A stretch of DNA of 64,000 nucleotides from Streptomyces cinnabarinus (GCF_027270315.1 NZ_CP114413.1:5146001-5210000); one strand, 5' to 3'; counted from the stretch's first letter, positions 51,377 through 60,369 are shown. Made by a program: numbers and translations. Notes: generated by a model not told the origin, from the sequence alone.

Positions 51377-53399
51377 GAGCCGTCTCCTTCGCCTTCTCGA
51401 TCAGGCGGCGGATGCCCTCGGGGATCACGCTCAGCAGCTCGGCATCCTCGTACCGCGCGCGGGGGCTCGAACCGGGCAGGGTCAGTACGCGGGTGTGGAG
51501 GGTGGCCGGCGCCGCGATCGCCATGTCGCGGCAGAGGCCGCAGACATGGAGGAGGCGCCGCTGTCTGCCTTCGGCGACGACCCGCGCGTGGTGGCGGGTG
51601 ACGGCGGGCCCGTGCAGGGGGTTGACCGCGCAGCAGCGGTTGTACGCCTTGCCCGCGAGGGCGGCACGTCCCGCGCGCGCGAGCACGGTGACCGCGACCA
51701 GGGTGGCGGCATCCGCCGCGTCGATACGGTCGGGATCGCCTTCGAGGAGGAGCAGCGCCGCGTCCAGACAGTCCCCGGGGCGGCTGTCCGTCCGGCCCGG
51801 TGTCGGCCCGGGCTCACCGGACTCGAAGTCGGCTTTCAGTGTGCGGAGTTCGATGCGTGCGGTGGTGCGGAGATACGACAGTGCCGGCTCCGTCGGTGAC
51901 GTCTGCGGCAGTGACTCCGTCGACAGCGGCTCGGGGCGGCGGCGCCGGAGCACCGCGCCGATGACGGCGAGCACTCCCGCCAGTACGCCGTACAGCAGTC
52001 CCGCGGCGAGCAGGCCCAGGAAGAGGCCCGGCCAGAAGTCGCTGCTGAAGAGGGAGGGCAGGTCGTCCTCGGTGACGGGGTTCGTGACCGGGTACGGGTC
52101 GCCGGGGGTCTCCGGCTCGTCCGTGCGCGGGGACTTGTCGAGGAAGGTCATCAGGGCGTCGAGGCGCTCACCGAGGAGGTGGTCCTCGGCCTCGTCCGCC
52201 TTGTCGTCGCCGTACGCGATCGAGTCCGGGAGGTCGAAGAGGAGAGCCAGACCGTCCAGTCGCAGGCCGTGGTTGAAGACCTTGATGTAGCCGTGCAGGG
52301 GGTCGGCGACGATGTAGACGCCGTCCTCGCCGAGCTTGTCGTGGAGCGCGTACGCGAAGTTCTCCTCGTCGCCCTCCGACTCGTCCTCGAACAGCTGCGG
52401 GACGACGGACACGTACACCGGTCCACCACCCTCGGACCGCTCGAAGTTCTCGATACGGCCGTGGAGGGAGGTGAGTTGGGCGGTGCTCAGGACCCGTGGG
52501 CTCTCCGGGTCCGTGTACACCGGGTCCTCGGCCAGGCCCTCCGCGACCCGGTCAAGGCGGGCTTCGAGGTCGATCGCCCTGGGGCGGGGGGAGGGGCTGG
52601 ACGTGGTCTGGTCGAAGGCCGCGGCCGCGGCGAAGGGGATGGCGACGGCAGCGGCCAGGGCCACGGCGGGGGTGACCCAGCGCGGGAGCCGGCGATCGGC
52701 GCTCTTGCCACGGGCCGGGCCGCCCCGGAGCTTGCGCCGCCAGCGCCGCACCCCGGGGACGAGGAGCAGGATCAGCAGGGGTACGGCGGTGACCAGTACC
52801 CCGGTGAGGGTCGACTGGTTCTCCCGGTCGGACGAACCGATGTACATCGCCGCGGGCTCGTCGTCCGCGTACTTGTCCCGCGCCGCGTCCGCCCGCGCCG
52901 CCGCCTTCCCGCCGCCCTGCGCGATGACCTCGGCGAAGACCTCGAACTCCCGCAAGGGGCCAGCGTCGTAGGGGAGTTCGTAGAGGCAGACCGTGAGGGC
53001 GTCCTCGGCGGGCGCGCTGACGCCGAAGGCCACGGCTTCCGTGACCGACGACTCGTCGACGACCACGAACAGCCCGTCCTCGCCGAGCCGGTCGTGCACC
53101 GCGCCGAGCAGGCCCTGGGGATACGTGGCCTGGCGCGGCAGTACGAGGACGTACGTCGGGACACCGGTGCGCTTCGCCACCCTCGCGAAGTCCGCCGTCA
53201 TCGACTTCGGCACCTCGCGGGGCAGTTGGTCGGTGACGTACACCGGGTTCTCACGGAGACGAGCGGCCAGATAGGCGGCCTGGGTGTCGTCCTCCGCGGC
53301 TCCGGCGGGCGTAGCTGCGGCAAATGGCGTGAACAGGGCTGTCAGTACGCCGAGTACGAGAAACCCCCGCACCCGCCCCAGAAGACCCCACAAACCCAC
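51366..53399 (-). CDS. Membrane protein with duplicated TPM-like domain and Cys-pair tail
   Basis: A 677-residue membrane protein with a signal peptide or first helix, a first extracytoplasmic domain starting LRENPVYVTDQLPREV, a helix near 207 (VLVTAVPLLILLLVPGV), a second helix (VTPAVALAAAVAIPFAAAA), a second domain copy starting LAEDPVYTDPESPRVL, a further helix near 460 (LFLGLLAAGLLYGVLAG) and a cytoplasmic end with C-A-V-N-P-L-H-G then C-G-L-C. Two domain copies plus the shared tail mark it as a duplicated relative of 50069. GTG 53399 was chosen for its GGGGGAGG site. It overlaps 50069 by 11 bases. Confidence 0.65.
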   Translation of the reverse strand: MGLWGLLGRVRGFLVLGVLTALFTPFAAATPAGAAEDDTQAAYLAARLRENPVYVTDQLPREVPKSMTADFARVAKRTGVPTYVLVLPRQATYPQGLLGAVHDRLGEDGLFVVVDESSVTEAVAFGVSAPAEDALTVCLYELPYDAGPLREFEVFAEVIAQGGGKAAARADAARDKYADDEPAAMYIGSSDRENQSTLTGVLVTAVPLLILLLVPGVRRWRRKLRGGPARGKSADRRLPRWVTPAVALAAAVAIPFAAAAAFDQTTSSPSPRPRAIDLEARLDRVAEGLAEDPVYTDPESPRVLSTAQLTSLHGRIENFERSEGGGPVYVSVVPQLFEDESEGDEENFAYALHDKLGEDGVYIVADPLHGYIKVFNHGLRLDGLALLFDLPDSIAYGDDKADEAEDHLLGERLDALMTFLDKSPRTDEPETPGDPYPVTNPVTEDDLPSLFSSDFWPGLFLGLLAAGLLYGVLAGVLAVIGAVLRRRRPEPLSTESLPQTSPTEPALSYLRTTARIELRTLKADFESGEPGPTPGRTDSRPGDCLDAALLLLEGDPDRIDAADAATLVAVTVLARAGRAALAGKAYNRCCAVNPLHGPAVTRHHARVVAEGRQRRLLHVCGLCRDMAIAAPATLHTRVLTLPGSSPRARYEDAELLSVIPEGIRRLIEKAKETAHVA

Positions 53400-53472
53400 C
53401 ACTGCCTCCCCCGTGCCGTGCCCCCGACTCACCGCGGCACTCTACTCATCCCTTCACTGCCGCGAAACGGAG

Positions 53473-54363
53473 CTACTCCTCGGCGTCCAGCAACTTCCGC
53501 AGCGCCGGTGACAGTTCCGGCACCTGGGCCCCCGCCGCCTGGGCCGCCGTCAGTGCGCGGACGTATGCCTCGGCCTCCGCGCGCAGTGCCTGCTTCTTGT
53601 TGCCCTGGCGGCTGCCCGCCAGCCAGATGAGGATGGCGAGGGGGACCAGGGCGAGGAGGCCGTAGGCGACGGGGACCTTCTCGGCCCAGGCCCAGCCCGC
53701 GCCGACCAGGCCCACCAGGAGGAGCAGGCAGCCGGTCTCGTCGTGCCAGCCGCCCGTGTCCGCCGTCTGCTCGTACTGGGTGACCGCCGCCGGTTTCGGC
53801 GGGACGGCGACAGATTGGTCGGGCGTGGGGGGAGCTTCGGGTGTGGCTGCCGGCAGCGGTGGCACGCTCGGGTACTCCGGTATCCGCGCCCAGCCCTTCC
53901 CGCTCCCGCCCGATGTCCGGCCCTCCAGCCATGCCGGTACGTGTGTCAGCGGCAGGCCGTGGGCGCGGGCCACGCCCAGGAGTTCGCGGTAGCCGTTCAG
54001 CGCCGGGTGGGTGAGCTCCCGCTTCCAGCGGATGCTCAGTGAGGTCAGCGCGGCCACGCCCACCACCAGCAGTACGCCCGACACGAGCAGCGCCTGCTTC
54101 GCGGTGCGGTCCGGGAGTGCCGTCACCGTGAACGGCAGGATCACGCCCGCCGTGAGCGCCAGACCGCCGATCCACGCCCGCCAGCCGCGTTGTGTCGCCC
54201 CCATCGCCCGCTGCCGCTCCTTGAGCAGTGCGGCCACGGCCGTGTCGTCCGTGTAGTCCATCCCGTGCCGGGCGCCGATCGTGCGGGCGGCTTCCAGGAC
54301 GCGGGGGTCCGCGGCCAGCGTCGCCCCGTTCACCGGGAGGAGGTTCGTCGTCGTATCTGCCAT
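53473..54363 (-). CDS. Membrane protein, first gene of the three-gene operon
   Basis: A 296-residue protein with about four membrane helices: WIGGLALTAGVILPFTVTAL, LLVSGVLLVVGVAALTSLSI, CLLLLVGLVGAGWAWA and VAYGLLALVPLAILIWLAGS. A Pro-rich loop (about residues 150-190) lies between the two pairs, and a Gln/Ala/Glu-rich C-terminus may be a coiled coil. It precedes the two TPM-like proteins, 73 bases away, probably in one transcript. It may be part of the neighbouring secretion system, but no family is recognised. Confidence 0.65.
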   Translation of the reverse strand: MADTTTNLLPVNGATLAADPRVLEAARTIGARHGMDYTDDTAVAALLKERQRAMGATQRGWRAWIGGLALTAGVILPFTVTALPDRTAKQALLVSGVLLVVGVAALTSLSIRWKRELTHPALNGYRELLGVARAHGLPLTHVPAWLEGRTSGGSGKGWARIPEYPSVPPLPAATPEAPPTPDQSVAVPPKPAAVTQYEQTADTGGWHDETGCLLLLVGLVGAGWAWAEKVPVAYGLLALVPLAILIWLAGSRQGNKKQALRAEAEAYVRALTAAQAAGAQVPELSPALRKLLDAEE

Positions 54364-54793
54364 GGCGGTCAGTCCGTAACCCTTCGTCCGTCTTCGGCGA
54401 TCGGCAATCGGTGATCATGGCACGGGTGATTGCCCCGCTCGTGAGTGAATCGTGCAGGACTCATGGTTGACGCGTGAGGGGCGGGTCGTGGGGGAGCGGG
54501 GAGCTCTTCACTCCCGCACAGAAAAGTGCAGCTCACAGCCGGGTCCACAACTGAGTTTCCTGGGCCTCCAGTTGCGGATGCGTAACAGTACGGTCCCCGC
54601 TCCGCACGGGACCGGACGCGCCTTGAGGGGCTTATGGGCGGCTGATACGGTGCGATGGCTTGACACTCACCCCAGCTGCTGACTATCCGCGCAAGACGCG
54701 AAGATGACGCAGGAAGGGGGGTGAAGTGTCCGGAATTGCAAAGTATTTGACAGTCTTGGCAGACAATTTCTTGGGTGTACGGGGAGCGGTTGC
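54364..54793. promoter_or_regulatory. Divergent promoter region ahead of the Tad pilus operon
   Basis: This 430-base gap separates the membrane-protein operon from the pilus genes. TTGACA at 54747-54752 lies 41 bases above the GTG start, with TTGGGT 18 bases on as a weak -10. Another TTGACA is at 54660-54665. The ribosome-binding site GGGGAG precedes the start. No gene was found within it. Confidence 0.45.
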
Positions 54794-55525
54794 GTGAAGA
54801 TCCAGGAGCGTACGGGGGCGGGCGCGGGACGGTCCGCGGCTCCGGCTCAGCCGTCGGTCGGCGACCGGCTTCCCACTCCTCCTCGCGAGCGCAAACCCGC
54901 GCTGGCCGCGTTGGCGGTGCTGTTGATCCTGATCGGTGCGCTGGGCGCGACGATGCTCGTGCTCCAGGCCGGTGACCGGGTCGAGGTGGTCAAGGTCACC
55001 GAGGAGATCCCGGCAGGCGGGTCCGTCACCGACGACAACGTGACCTCGGTCATGGTCGCCCAGGACGACAGCATCCACTACGTCAAGTGGTCCCTCCTGA
55101 ACGACCTGAAGAAGCTCAAGGCCGTCAACACCATCCCCGCCGGTGCCGTCGCCGTCGGCGAGATGTTCGGCGAGGAGGCCGGTCCCGCCCAGGGCAAGGC
55201 CACCGTCGGCCTCTCCCTCAAGGCCGGCCAGTACCCGACCGGGCTCAAGGTCGGCGACGTCGTCGCCGCCTACCGCGTCGGCGCGACCTCCGGCTCCGAC
55301 TCCGACGACGCGGACGCCAATGGCGGCTCGGCAGCGGGCGGCGGCAGCGGTGTCATCGTCGACCAGGCCACCATCTCCTCCGTGCCGGGCGACAAGGGCG
55401 AAGACCTCGTCGGCAGCACCAACTTCACGATCACCGTGACCGTCGACACCGCCGAGGCCGCCCCCCTCGCCCAGGCCGCGTCCAATGGCGAAGTGGCCAT
55501 CGTGCGCGTCTCCAGCAGCAACTAG
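54794..55525 (+). CDS. CpaB-like pilus assembly protein (SAF domain)
   Basis: A 243-residue membrane protein. One helix lies near residues 36-55 (ALAALAVLLILIGALGATML), then a SAF/CpaB-like domain with VEVVKVTEEIPAGGSVTDDN and AVNTIPAGAVAVGEMF. CpaB proteins sit on the outer side of the membrane and stabilise Tad/Flp pilus assembly. It opens the nine-gene Tad operon. GTG 54794 follows GGGGAG. A Ser/Asp/Gly-rich stretch is present near residues 170-195. Confidence 0.85.
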   Translation: MKIQERTGAGAGRSAAPAQPSVGDRLPTPPRERKPALAALAVLLILIGALGATMLVLQAGDRVEVVKVTEEIPAGGSVTDDNVTSVMVAQDDSIHYVKWSLLNDLKKLKAVNTIPAGAVAVGEMFGEEAGPAQGKATVGLSLKAGQYPTGLKVGDVVAAYRVGATSGSDSDDADANGGSAAGGGSGVIVDQATISSVPGDKGEDLVGSTNFTITVTVDTAEAAPLAQAASNGEVAIVRVSSSN

Positions 55526-55542
55526 AAGGCGGCACAAAACCC

Positions 55543-56376
55543 ATGGCGCTCATCGCTCTCGCCGCCGACAAGGGTTCCCCCGGCGTCACCACCGCGGCCG
55601 TCGCCCTCTCGGCGGTCTGGCCGCGCCGCGTCCTGCTCGCCGAGACCGACCCGGCGGGCGGAGACCTGGTCTACCGCAGTGCCGCCGCGCACGGCGGACC
55701 GCTCAACCCCAACACCGGCATGCTGTCCATAGCCGCCACCGCGCGGCGTGGCCTCGTGCCCGATCAACTCTGGGACCACGTCCAGCCGTTGAGCGGCGGA
55801 CTCGAGGTGCTCGTCGGGCTCGGTATCGCCGAGCAGGCCGCCGGGCTCGCCGGGCTCTGGCCCACCCTCGGGCACGCCTTCTCCACCCTCGCCGACTCCC
55901 CGAACGCGCCCGCCGACGTCATCGCCGACTGCGGCCGCATCAGCGGTGACACCCCGGCCGTCGAGCTCTTCCCGCACGCCGCCCTCGTCCTGCTGATCAG
56001 CTGTACCGAGCCGGAGGCCATCGCCCGCGTCCGGGACCGGGCCGCCGCCCTCGCCACCAAGCTGCACGGCGGTGCGCGCGGTGCCGCGAGCCTCGGTACC
56101 CCGCTGATCGGGGTCGTCCTGGTCGCCGACCCGGGCGACGCCCCGAAGATCGCGGGCCAGGTCAACGACATGCTGGTGCACGCCCAGACCGGCGCCCGCG
56201 TCGTCGGCACCATCGCCGACGACCCCACCGGCGCCGACCAGCTCGCCGGACGCAAGCGCGGCCGCCTCGACAAGTCCCTGCTGATCCGCTCGGCCCGCAA
56301 GGTCGCGGCCGACATCTACCAGCAGTACGGCGCCGCTTGGGCCCATCAGGCCCAGATGAACGGCCAGCCCGGATGA
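55543..56376 (+). CDS. CpaE/TadZ-like MinD-type localisation protein
   Basis: A 277-residue cytoplasmic protein with the MinD/ParA fold: residues 5-25 hold DKGSPGVTTAAVALSAV, a variant of the deviant Walker A motif in which the lysine after Gly is replaced (V), and AETDPAGGD follows. CpaE/TadZ proteins place the pilus machine in the cell. ATG 55543 has GAAGGCGG 12 bases upstream. A long frame beginning inside cpaB was rejected. It overlaps the next gene by ATGA. Confidence 0.85.
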   Translation: MALIALAADKGSPGVTTAAVALSAVWPRRVLLAETDPAGGDLVYRSAAAHGGPLNPNTGMLSIAATARRGLVPDQLWDHVQPLSGGLEVLVGLGIAEQAAGLAGLWPTLGHAFSTLADSPNAPADVIADCGRISGDTPAVELFPHAALVLLISCTEPEAIARVRDRAAALATKLHGGARGAASLGTPLIGVVLVADPGDAPKIAGQVNDMLVHAQTGARVVGTIADDPTGADQLAGRKRGRLDKSLLIRSARKVAADIYQQYGAAWAHQAQMNGQPG

Positions 56377-57680
56377 GCGCTGTCGACCACCAGCTGGTCA
56401 AGCGGTTCCGGCAGGAGGCCGGTGACCGGATCGCCGAGCAGCGCCGACTGGACCAGGTCAGCGGTGTCACCCCGATGTCCAGCGAGGACGAGCGGCAGTA
56501 CGCCCGTGCCGTCATCGCGCAGATATTGGAGGAGTACGCCCGCACCGAGATCAACGCCGGGCGCACTCCCCTCGACGCGGAGACCGAGGAGCAGTACGCG
56601 GCCGCCGTGCACGCCGCCCTCTTCGGCGTCGGCCGGCTCCAGCCGCTCCTCGACAACCCCGAGGTCGAGAACATCGACATCAACGGGTGCGACCAGGTCT
56701 TCGTCGGCTACAGCGACGGCCGGGAGGTGAAGGGGGACCCGGTCGCCGAGACCGACGAGGAGCTCATCGAGCTCATTCAGGTCCTCGGCGCCTACTCCGG
56801 TCTGTCGTCGAGGCCCTTCGACTCCGCCAACCCCCAGCTCGACCTGCGGCTGCCCGACGGTTCGCGTCTGTCGGCCGTCATGGACGTCGCCCGGCGGCCC
56901 GCGCTGTCCATCCGCCGCGCGCGCATGGGCAAGGTCTTCATCTCCGACCTCGTCGGCAACGGCACGCTGACCCCGGAGGTCGGCCACTTCCTCGCCTGCG
57001 CGGTCCGCGCCCGCAAGAACATCATGATCGCGGGCGCCACCAACGCCGGTAAGACGACGCTGCTGCGGGCCCTCGCCAATGAGATCCCGGGGCACGAGCG
57101 GCTCATCACCGTGGAGCGCGCGCTGGAGCTCGGGCTCGACACGTTCCCCGAACTCCACCCCAACGTCGTGGCGTTCGAGGAGCGGCTGCCCAACTCCGAG
57201 GGGCAGGGCTCGATCAGCATGGCGGAGCTGGTGCGCCGGTCCCTGCGTATGAACCCCTCCCGCGTCATCGTCGGTGAGGTGCTCGGCGACGAGATCGTGA
57301 CCATGCTCAACGCGATGTCGCAGGGCAACGACGGCTCGCTGTCCACGATCCACGCCAACAGCTCCAGCGAGGTCTTCAACCGTATTTCCACCTACGCGTT
57401 GCAGGCGACCGAGCGACTGCCCATCGAGGCCAGCCAGATGCTGATCGCGGGTGCGGTGAACTTCGTCGCCTTCATCCAGCGGCGCAACGACTACCAGAGC
57501 GGCGGCCGGCTCCAGCGCATGGTCACCTCCATCCGCGAGGTCAACGGCGTCGACGGCCGGGTGCTGTCCAGCGAGGTGTTCGCCGAGGCGCCGGACGGCC
57601 GTGTCGTGCCGCACGCGCCGCTCGCCTGCCTGGAGGAACTCATGGCGCACGGCTACCGGCCCGCCGGAACTTGGGGGTGA
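56373..57680 (+). CDS. tadA: Tad pilus assembly ATPase TadA/CpaF
   Basis: A 435-residue secretion ATPase of the type II/IV superfamily. The Walker A motif GATNAGKTTLLRAL lies near residue 226, the Asp box TVERALELGLDTFPELHPNV near 250 and a Walker B/His box near 290-330 (RVIVGEVLGDEIVTMLNAM, GSLSTIHANSS). It powers pilin polymerisation. It overlaps cpaE by ATGA and precedes tadB by 4 bases. Confidence 0.95.
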   Translation: MSAVDHQLVKRFRQEAGDRIAEQRRLDQVSGVTPMSSEDERQYARAVIAQILEEYARTEINAGRTPLDAETEEQYAAAVHAALFGVGRLQPLLDNPEVENIDINGCDQVFVGYSDGREVKGDPVAETDEELIELIQVLGAYSGLSSRPFDSANPQLDLRLPDGSRLSAVMDVARRPALSIRRARMGKVFISDLVGNGTLTPEVGHFLACAVRARKNIMIAGATNAGKTTLLRALANEIPGHERLITVERALELGLDTFPELHPNVVAFEERLPNSEGQGSISMAELVRRSLRMNPSRVIVGEVLGDEIVTMLNAMSQGNDGSLSTIHANSSSEVFNRISTYALQATERLPIEASQMLIAGAVNFVAFIQRRNDYQSGGRLQRMVTSIREVNGVDGRVLSSEVFAEAPDGRVVPHAPLACLEELMAHGYRPAGTWG

Positions 57681-57684
57681 GCAC

Positions 57685-58689
57685 ATGAGTGAACTCGGCT
57701 CCATGGGCGGTCTGTTCTCCACGACCGTCCTGTACGCGCTCGCCTGCGGTGTCGCCGTCGGCGGCGGTCTCGCGCTACTGCTGATCGCCGTACGCGGACT
57801 GCCCGCCAAGCCCGACCACGAGAAGCAGAAGGCCAGTGAGCGGGCCAACGAGCTGATCCGGTTCGCCGGTCAGCGCGGGTCGCTCGCCGCGGGCGTAGGC
57901 CTTGTGGTGCTGCTGCTCACGCGGTGGGCGGTGCTCGGCATCGCGGCGGGCATCCTCGTCTTCTTCTGGGACCGGCTGTTCGGCGGTGCCGCCGAGGAGC
58001 GGGCCGCGATGAAGCGGGTGGAGGCGCTCGCCTCCTGGACGGAGTCCCTGCGCGACACCATCGCCGGCGCGGTCGGCCTGGAGCAGGCGATCCCCGCGTC
58101 CGCGCGCGCCGCGGCCCCCGTGCTGCGGCCGCATCTGGACGCCCTGGTCGACCGGTTGCGCTCGCGCACCCCGCTGCCCGAGGCGCTCCAGCAGCTCGCC
58201 GACGAGATCGACGACGCGTCCGCCGACATCATCGTCGCCGCGCTCATCCTCAACGCCCGGCTGCGCGGCCCCGGTCTGCGCCAGGTGCTCGGCGCGCTCG
58301 CCAAGTCGGCCCGCGAGGAGGTCGACATGCGGCAGCGCGTGATGGCCCAGCGGGCCTCCACTCGGCGCTCGGTGCAGATCGTCGTCGCGGTGTCGGTGGC
58401 CTTCGTGCTCGGACTCTCCATCTTCAACCGGGAGTTCGTCGAGCCGTACGGCGATCCGGTCGGCCAGCTCGTCCTCGCCTGCGTCTGCGGTCTGTTCGCG
58501 CTCGGCTTCCTGTGGCTGCGCAAGCTGTCGACCATCGAGACGCCCGAGCGCTTCCTGGTCCGCGACGAGTCGTCGGTCCAGTTCGTACGGCCGAGGACGC
58601 CCGCCGCGGCCGGTGCGCAGGCCGCACCAGGTGCGCCGGGCGCGCCGCAGCAGTCGCCGTTCCAGTCCGAGGAAGGGGGACGACGGTGA
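57685..58689 (+). CDS. tadB: Tad pilus assembly membrane protein TadB (GspF family)
   Basis: A 334-residue membrane protein of the GspF fold with helices near the N-terminus (TTVLYALACGVAVGGGLALL), near 70-95 and near the C-terminus, and a cytoplasmic helical domain with ASWTESLRDTIAGAVGLEQA. It anchors the TadA ATPase. A Pro/Ala/Gln-rich tail ends it. ATG 57685 follows GGGGTGAG. It overlaps tadC by GTGA. Confidence 0.93.
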   Translation: MSELGSMGGLFSTTVLYALACGVAVGGGLALLLIAVRGLPAKPDHEKQKASERANELIRFAGQRGSLAAGVGLVVLLLTRWAVLGIAAGILVFFWDRLFGGAAEERAAMKRVEALASWTESLRDTIAGAVGLEQAIPASARAAAPVLRPHLDALVDRLRSRTPLPEALQQLADEIDDASADIIVAALILNARLRGPGLRQVLGALAKSAREEVDMRQRVMAQRASTRRSVQIVVAVSVAFVLGLSIFNREFVEPYGDPVGQLVLACVCGLFALGFLWLRKLSTIETPERFLVRDESSVQFVRPRTPAAAGAQAAPGAPGAPQQSPFQSEEGGRR

Positions 58690-59609
58690 GCGAAGTGACG
58701 ATGCCGATCGTCGTCGGCGCGGTCTTCGGACTTGGCATCTACGCCCTGGTCCGTGCCCTGATGCCGACCAAGCGCAGCGCGGTCTCGCAGGTCGCGCGGA
58801 TCGACGCGATGCGGGCACGCGGGGCGGCGTACGAATCCGCCAAGCCCACGCAGAGCAAGGGCCGGTTCGGCTCGACACGGTCCGAAGTCGGCCGCCGTGT
58901 CGCCGAGTTCTACCTCCAGCAGGGGTGGGAACAGCGCTCGCTGCGGGCCGACCTCGCCGTCCTGGAGCGCAGCTGGGAGAACTTCCTGGCGACGAAGGCG
59001 CTGCTGGGCGTGGCGGGTCTGTTCTTCGGCCCGTTCCTGTTCGCGGTCGTCTGGACCCTCGGCTTCGGCAGCAGCCCGATCATCCCGGTCTGGCTCGCCC
59101 TGCTGTTCGCGGTCCTCTTCTTCTTCCTCCCGGATGTGGAGGTACGGCGGGACGCGGCCGAGAAGCGGCGCGACCTGCGGCGCGTGATCGGCGCCTACCT
59201 GGACCTGGTGTCGATGAGCCTGGCCGGCGGACGCGGTCTGCCGGAGGCGCTGATGGCGGCGGCGGAGGTGTCGGACGGCTGGGCCAACCAGCGCATCCGC
59301 AACGCCCTCGCCGACGCCCGGATCACCGGCATCAGCCAGTGGCAGGCGCTGGGTTCGCTCGGCGAGGAGCTGGGCGTGGAGGAGCTGAAGGACCTCTCCG
59401 CCTCCCTCGCCCTGGTCGCGGACGACGGTGCGAAGGTCCGTGAGTCCCTCGCCTCCCGCGCCGAGACCATGCGGCACCGCGAACTCGCCGAGATCGAGGG
59501 CAGCGCGGGCGAGAAGTCCCAGTCGATGCTCGTGGCGCAGCTGCTGCTCTGCGCCGGCTTCCTGGTGTTCCTGATCTATCCGGCCGCCATGCGTGTGTTC
59601 CAGGTCTGA
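58686..59609 (+). CDS. tadC: Tad pilus assembly membrane protein TadC (GspF family)
   Basis: A 307-residue partner of TadB with helices at the N-terminus (MPIVVGAVFGLGIYALVRAL), a hydrophobic pair near 105-150, the GspF domain with YLDLVSMSLAGGRGLPEALM near 178, and a final helix (LVAQLLLCAGFLVFLIYPAA). GTG 58686 overlaps the tadB stop by GTGA. Together they form the inner-membrane platform for the Flp pilus. Confidence 0.93.
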   Translation: MSEVTMPIVVGAVFGLGIYALVRALMPTKRSAVSQVARIDAMRARGAAYESAKPTQSKGRFGSTRSEVGRRVAEFYLQQGWEQRSLRADLAVLERSWENFLATKALLGVAGLFFGPFLFAVVWTLGFGSSPIIPVWLALLFAVLFFFLPDVEVRRDAAEKRRDLRRVIGAYLDLVSMSLAGGRGLPEALMAAAEVSDGWANQRIRNALADARITGISQWQALGSLGEELGVEELKDLSASLALVADDGAKVRESLASRAETMRHRELAEIEGSAGEKSQSMLVAQLLLCAGFLVFLIYPAAMRVFQV

Positions 59610-59641
59610 CGCCGACCAACCCTCTGAAAGGACAACTGACC

Positions 59642-59893
59642 ATGACCGAACGGAACTTCCGTACGGGGATCCCGGCGGTGGACTTCCTCGTCACCTTCCT
59701 CCAGGGCCGCGTGCAGCGCGCCCGCTCCGGCGAACTGGACCGCGGTGCCTCGGCGGTGGAGTGGGTCATCATCTCCGCGGTCGTCGTGGCGATCGTCGGC
59801 GTGGTCGCCGCGATCATCAACCGCGCCCTCGAGGGCGGTGCCGAGAAGGTGGAGAACTGCATCAACGGGGCCAACCAGAGCGGCACCTGCTGA
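59642..59893 (+). CDS. flp: Flp-type Tad pilin with C-terminal cysteine pair
   Basis: An 83-residue prepilin. A 36-residue leader ends at DRG, then ASAVEWVIISAVVVAIVGVV starts the mature pilin, with Glu at +5 as the family needs. The mature part is about 48 residues and ends with two Cys (VENCINGANQSGTC), which may form a disulphide. Flp pilins polymerise into thin bundled fibres. It sits after tadC and before the pseudopilins. The leader is unusually long. Confidence 0.92.
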   Translation: MTERNFRTGIPAVDFLVTFLQGRVQRARSGELDRGASAVEWVIISAVVVAIVGVVAAIINRALEGGAEKVENCINGANQSGTC

Positions 59894-59919
59894 GTTCGGG
59901 TACGGGTACTGGTACGGGG

Positions 59920-60369
59920 GTGCAGCGACGTATGCGGAGATGGATAAGCCGTAGACGGGAGGCGATCCTGTCGCGCGGTGACTCCGGCATGACCGCGATC
60001 GAGTTCGTGCTGCTGACCCCCGTGCTGTTCTTCATGATCTTCGCGACCGTGCAGTTCGCGCTGTACTTCTTCGCGGACCATGTGGCCCAGGCGGCGGCGC
60101 AGGCCGGTGCCCGCAAGGCCCGTGCCACGGCCGACGCCCAGCCGGGCGGCTGGCGCGGCGAGGCCCGTACGGTCGTGAACAGCTACATCGACCAACTGGG
60201 CCCGGCGCTGGTGCTCTCGCCGAACGTGACGATGCTCCAGCCGGAGCAGAACACGGTGGGCGTGGAGATCACGGCGAAGGTGCCGTCGGTCTTCCCTGGC
60301 CTGGACTTCACGGTGCACGCGCAGTCGGCGGGGCCGGTGGAGCGGTTCGTGCCGGAGGGGGAGAACTGA
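59920..60369 (+). CDS. TadE-like pseudopilin
   Basis: A 149-residue protein. A basic N-terminus leads to RGDSG then MTAIEFVLLTPVLFFMIFAT, where Glu at +5 and the helix mark a TadE-type pseudopilin processed by the prepilin peptidase. The rest is extracytoplasmic. The start may be GTG 59920 or ATG 59932. It overlaps the next gene by one base (TGATG). Confidence 0.87.
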   Translation: MQRRMRRWISRRREAILSRGDSGMTAIEFVLLTPVLFFMIFATVQFALYFFADHVAQAAAQAGARKARATADAQPGGWRGEARTVVNSYIDQLGPALVLSPNVTMLQPEQNTVGVEITAKVPSVFPGLDFTVHAQSAGPVERFVPEGEN

